Shown: positions 41,181 through 42,704 of the stretch, piece by piece
How the letters are laid out: the number at the start of each line of letters is the position of its first letter
Position numbering within the stretch: position 1 is the stretch's first letter
Program-made: the position numbers and the translations under genes
The notes under the pieces: model-generated
What the model saw: the letters and a program-made list of their open reading frames with translations, nothing else
Database searches by the model: none
Told to the model about the DNA's origin: nothing
Source of the DNA: a virus
Reading direction: 5' to 3' (one strand)
Length of the DNA: 42,704 nt
Virus record (IMG/VR): IMGVR_UViG_3300025645_007429
Span: 1 to 42,704 of that record

Positions 41181-41211
41181 TTGCAACGACACACAATATG
41201 TTGTGTATATA
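41181..41211 (+). promoter_or_regulatory. Promoter with palindromic operator before ogr
   Basis: TTGCAA (41181-41186) is followed after 17-20 bases by a TGTATATA -10-like stretch (41204-41211). Between them is the palindrome ACACAATATGTTGTGT (41191-41206, two 6-base arms). The position overlapping the promoter suggests a regulator blocks it, making it a middle promoter for ogr. Confidence 0.55.
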
Positions 41212-41265
41212 ACCCTATAGCCACCCTTTAGAATGGTTGTACGCAGTGACAATAAGGAGTTAACC

Positions 41266-41316
41266 ATGACCTCGCATAAACCATATAAAACCAACACCCA
41301 TAAAGAGGCTGTGTAA
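41266..41316 (+). CDS. 16-residue leader peptide upstream of ogr
   Basis: AAGGAG is 6 bases before the ATG at 41266; 16 codons, rich in lysine, histidine and threonine, end at a TAA whose last base starts the next ATG (TAATG). It is very likely translated and coupled to Ogr. Whether the peptide matters is unknown. Confidence 0.5.
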   Translation: MTSHKPYKTNTHKEAV

Positions 41317-41582
41317 TGGGTTGCGGTGCAGGCATGACCTGCCCACATTGCGACAGCCGCGCACTACAGCGCCGAACTCGCGCAATCACGCCGCTCACCC
41401 GTGAGAAAACCTACCGCTGCAATAACGACGAATGTGGTCACATATTCGTTAGTATTGAAGAAATCCAGCGCACCGTAGTACCGCCACGCATTCGCCGTGA
41501 AGGGATAAACCTGCAAATGAGCAGAATATCCAAGCCACAAGTAGAGCCTGGCCGAACAGAAGCTAGCCCCGCTCAGCGATAA
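41316..41582 (+). CDS. ogr: Late transcription activator (Ogr/Delta zinc finger)
   Basis: 88 residues (P2 Ogr 72). C-P-H-C near residues 9-12 and C-N-N-D-E-C-G-H-I-F-V near 32-42 form the Ogr/Delta zinc finger, with 'YRCNNDECGHIFVSIEEIQRTVVPP' as the family hallmark. It binds upstream of late promoters and contacts RNA polymerase. AGAGG before 41316 and the TAATG overlap support this start; ATG at 41334 is an alternative. Confidence 0.93.
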   Translation: MGCGAGMTCPHCDSRALQRRTRAITPLTREKTYRCNNDECGHIFVSIEEIQRTVVPPRIRREGINLQMSRISKPQVEPGRTEASPAQR

Positions 41583-41602
41583 CCAGCAGCAACACCAAAA
41601 CA

Positions 41603-41629
41603 AAAAGCCCACATCAAAGTGGGCTTTTA
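41603..41629. terminator. Bidirectional terminator between ogr and integrase
   Basis: AAAAGCCCAC and GTGGGCTTTT flank a 6-base loop. The ogr side ends in T and the integrase side in T on the minus strand, so it can serve both convergent genes. Confidence 0.88.
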
Positions 41630-41630
41630 G

Positions 41631-42704
41631 CTATTCTTTAAACTTATCATGCAGCTTATGTGGGAACAGCTGTGTATAAACTTGCCATAAAATATTTAGG
41701 TTTCTATGCCCTGTAACCTGAGCAACTTCCTCAATCGCATATCCCTTTTCAAACAGTCTACTAGCCCCTTCGCGGCGGAGATCATGGTAACGCAAATCAG
41801 TAATGCCAAGTTCATTACGAACACGCTGAAAGCCCGCTGTCACGGATTTGGCGTTATAGGGGAAAATTAAGTCATCAGAAACAGGTTGGCGCATAACAAT
41901 GTCAAACGATCCACCAAGCAAAGGCACAATCATATGGTTGCCTTCTTTTTTTCTTGGGTCCTTTCTATCTCGGACTAAAATCGTTTTATGGTCTTTGTTT
42001 AAGTCGACCCATTTTAATTTACATACTTCGCCAATGCGCATGCAGGTCAAAATACTGAAATCAAGCATGTCGATAAACGGGATGCGATTAGCCCCGTTTG
42101 GGCGGTAACTCATGCGTTGCTCAAGCCCTTCTTTTAATCGTTCAAGCTCATTCTCTGTCGGTCTACGGGTTCGCTTTTGGCTTTTACCCACTAACCCCAT
42201 TTCAATAAGAACAGGCACGGCCTCTTCAAAAACCTGAAAGTTAGCATCAATATTCCAGACGGGGGCGGCTTTTTTCATCACACTACGAAGGTAAGCAATA
42301 TCGTGATAAATCGTCGCGGGGCCAGCGCCAGCCATACGCCGATTTTTACAGTGCTCAATTAAATCGCTGGTCTTTAAATTGTTACTTCTTACTTTTGAAA
42401 TATCGCAGTCAATCAGCATACGAATAACGTATTGCTTAGTGCGGCCGGTTCTTGACCACAGGTCAGCATCTTCAAAAAAACGGTTAAGTAACTCACCGAT
42501 TAGAATCGCTTTATTCTTTTGCAGTACAGAATCATTTTCAATTGCATCGCAGCGGGCTTTGCCCCAAGTTCTAGCAACTTCCTTTTTACTGAAAGTTTTA
42601 GACTCACGATGTATAATTTCCCCACTTTCTTTAACGCGTATAGTGCAACGGTAGCTAAAGTCCCCGTTTGCCTTAGCGCGTTTTTCAATAGTAAATGACG
42701 CCAT
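41631..42704 (-). CDS. int: Phage tyrosine integrase
   Basis: 357 residues. Catalytic residues are visible: R223 (CMRIGE), a basic K near 248, H307-D-L-R310, H333 (TGHRN) and Y343 (VYTQL). An N-terminal arm-binding domain and core-binding region precede the catalytic part. It is a phage-type enzyme; the extra helix specific to integron integrases is not apparent. Its first codon is the last base of the window, so the attachment site next to it lies outside. Its place after ogr and its leftward direction differ from P2. Confidence 0.93.
   Translation of the reverse strand: MASFTIEKRAKANGDFSYRCTIRVKESGEIIHRESKTFSKKEVARTWGKARCDAIENDSVLQKNKAILIGELLNRFFEDADLWSRTGRTKQYVIRMLIDCDISKVRSNNLKTSDLIEHCKNRRMAGAGPATIYHDIAYLRSVMKKAAPVWNIDANFQVFEEAVPVLIEMGLVGKSQKRTRRPTENELERLKEGLEQRMSYRPNGANRIPFIDMLDFSILTCMRIGEVCKLKWVDLNKDHKTILVRDRKDPRKKEGNHMIVPLLGGSFDIVMRQPVSDDLIFPYNAKSVTAGFQRVRNELGITDLRYHDLRREGASRLFEKGYAIEEVAQVTGHRNLNILWQVYTQLFPHKLHDKFKE

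Larger units (their letters stand above)
6137..42704. mobile_element. P2-like prophage (right end beyond window)
   Basis: Repressor, Cro-like gene, gpA-type initiator, Q-P-O-N-M-L-X, lysis genes, R-S, V-W-J-I-H, FI-FII-E-T-U-D, Ogr and integrase occur in P2 order. Differences from P2: the integrase lies after ogr and reads leftward, and two cassette arrays occupy the A-Q and S-V intervals. Without the cassettes the phage part is about 29 kb. The left boundary is set only approximately, and no att repeats could be identified because the right flank is missing. Confidence 0.85.

Noticed and set aside
41631-42704. Integrase as a possible integron integrase
   Set aside because: It is a phage-type tyrosine recombinase next to ogr, and I see no extra IntI-specific insert between the catalytic motifs. 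It therefore cannot be assumed to work on attC.
1-42704. CRISPR array or tRNA genes
   Set aside because: I see no regularly spaced direct repeats with unique spacers and no cloverleaf-like sequence. attC sites repeat but are spaced by genes.

Overview
The window holds most of a P2-like temperate phage genome of a gammaproteobacterium, plus an unusual amount of integron-type gene-cassette DNA. Moderate GC, attC sites of the Vibrio/Shewanella kind, a P2-type head-tail order and an Ogr homologue suggest a Shewanella- or Vibrio-like marine/aquatic host; the genus is an inference. No rRNA, tRNA or CRISPR array was recognised.

Layout. (1) 1-459 is a YhaV-type toxin gene. (2) 742-5979 is a forward array of promiscuous small cassettes ('array A': one gene each, most followed by an attC-like site) that ends beside a decayed piece of a phage repressor gene (5994-6136). 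(3) 6399-12125 is the phage control and replication region: a leftward cleavable LexA/CI-type repressor, then rightward a Cro-like protein, a PrtN-like activator, a row of small tightly overlapping genes, a P2 gpA-type rolling-circle initiator and a PapB-like small protein. (4) 12326-15222 is 'array B': a 124-bp attI-like sequence followed by four forward cassettes. (5) 15586-24879 is the P2 module Q-P (leftward) and O-N-M-L-X-holins-endolysin-spanins-R-S (rightward). (6) 24971-29405 is 'array C': five cassettes in reverse orientation, starting from an inverted second copy of the same attI-like sequence. (7) 29766-41118 is the tail module V-W-J-I-H, two unknown genes, FI-FII-E/E'-T-U-D. (8) 41316-41582 is Ogr and 41631-42704 is a tyrosine integrase read leftward, whose start codon is the last base of the window.

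The most interesting feature is the pair of attI-like sequences at 12326-12449 and 29281-29405. They are roughly 85% identical by eye, in opposite orientation, each directly next to the first cassette of an array, and each ends in a box with the same spacing as the simple site of class 1 attI (CTAA-7 nt-TTAG). No integron integrase gene is present. The simplest reading is that this phage carries docking sites for cassettes at two classic P2 cargo positions (between A and Q, and between S and V), and that an integron integrase supplied in trans loads them. The cassettes encode what look like defence or conflict proteins: an Mrr-type nuclease, a DUF6602-like PD-(D/E)XK protein, a possible ADP-ribosyltransferase, three proteins with the HEPN R-x4-H motif, a SUKH-like protein and several small membrane proteins. 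All function calls come from reading motifs in the sequence, with no database search.
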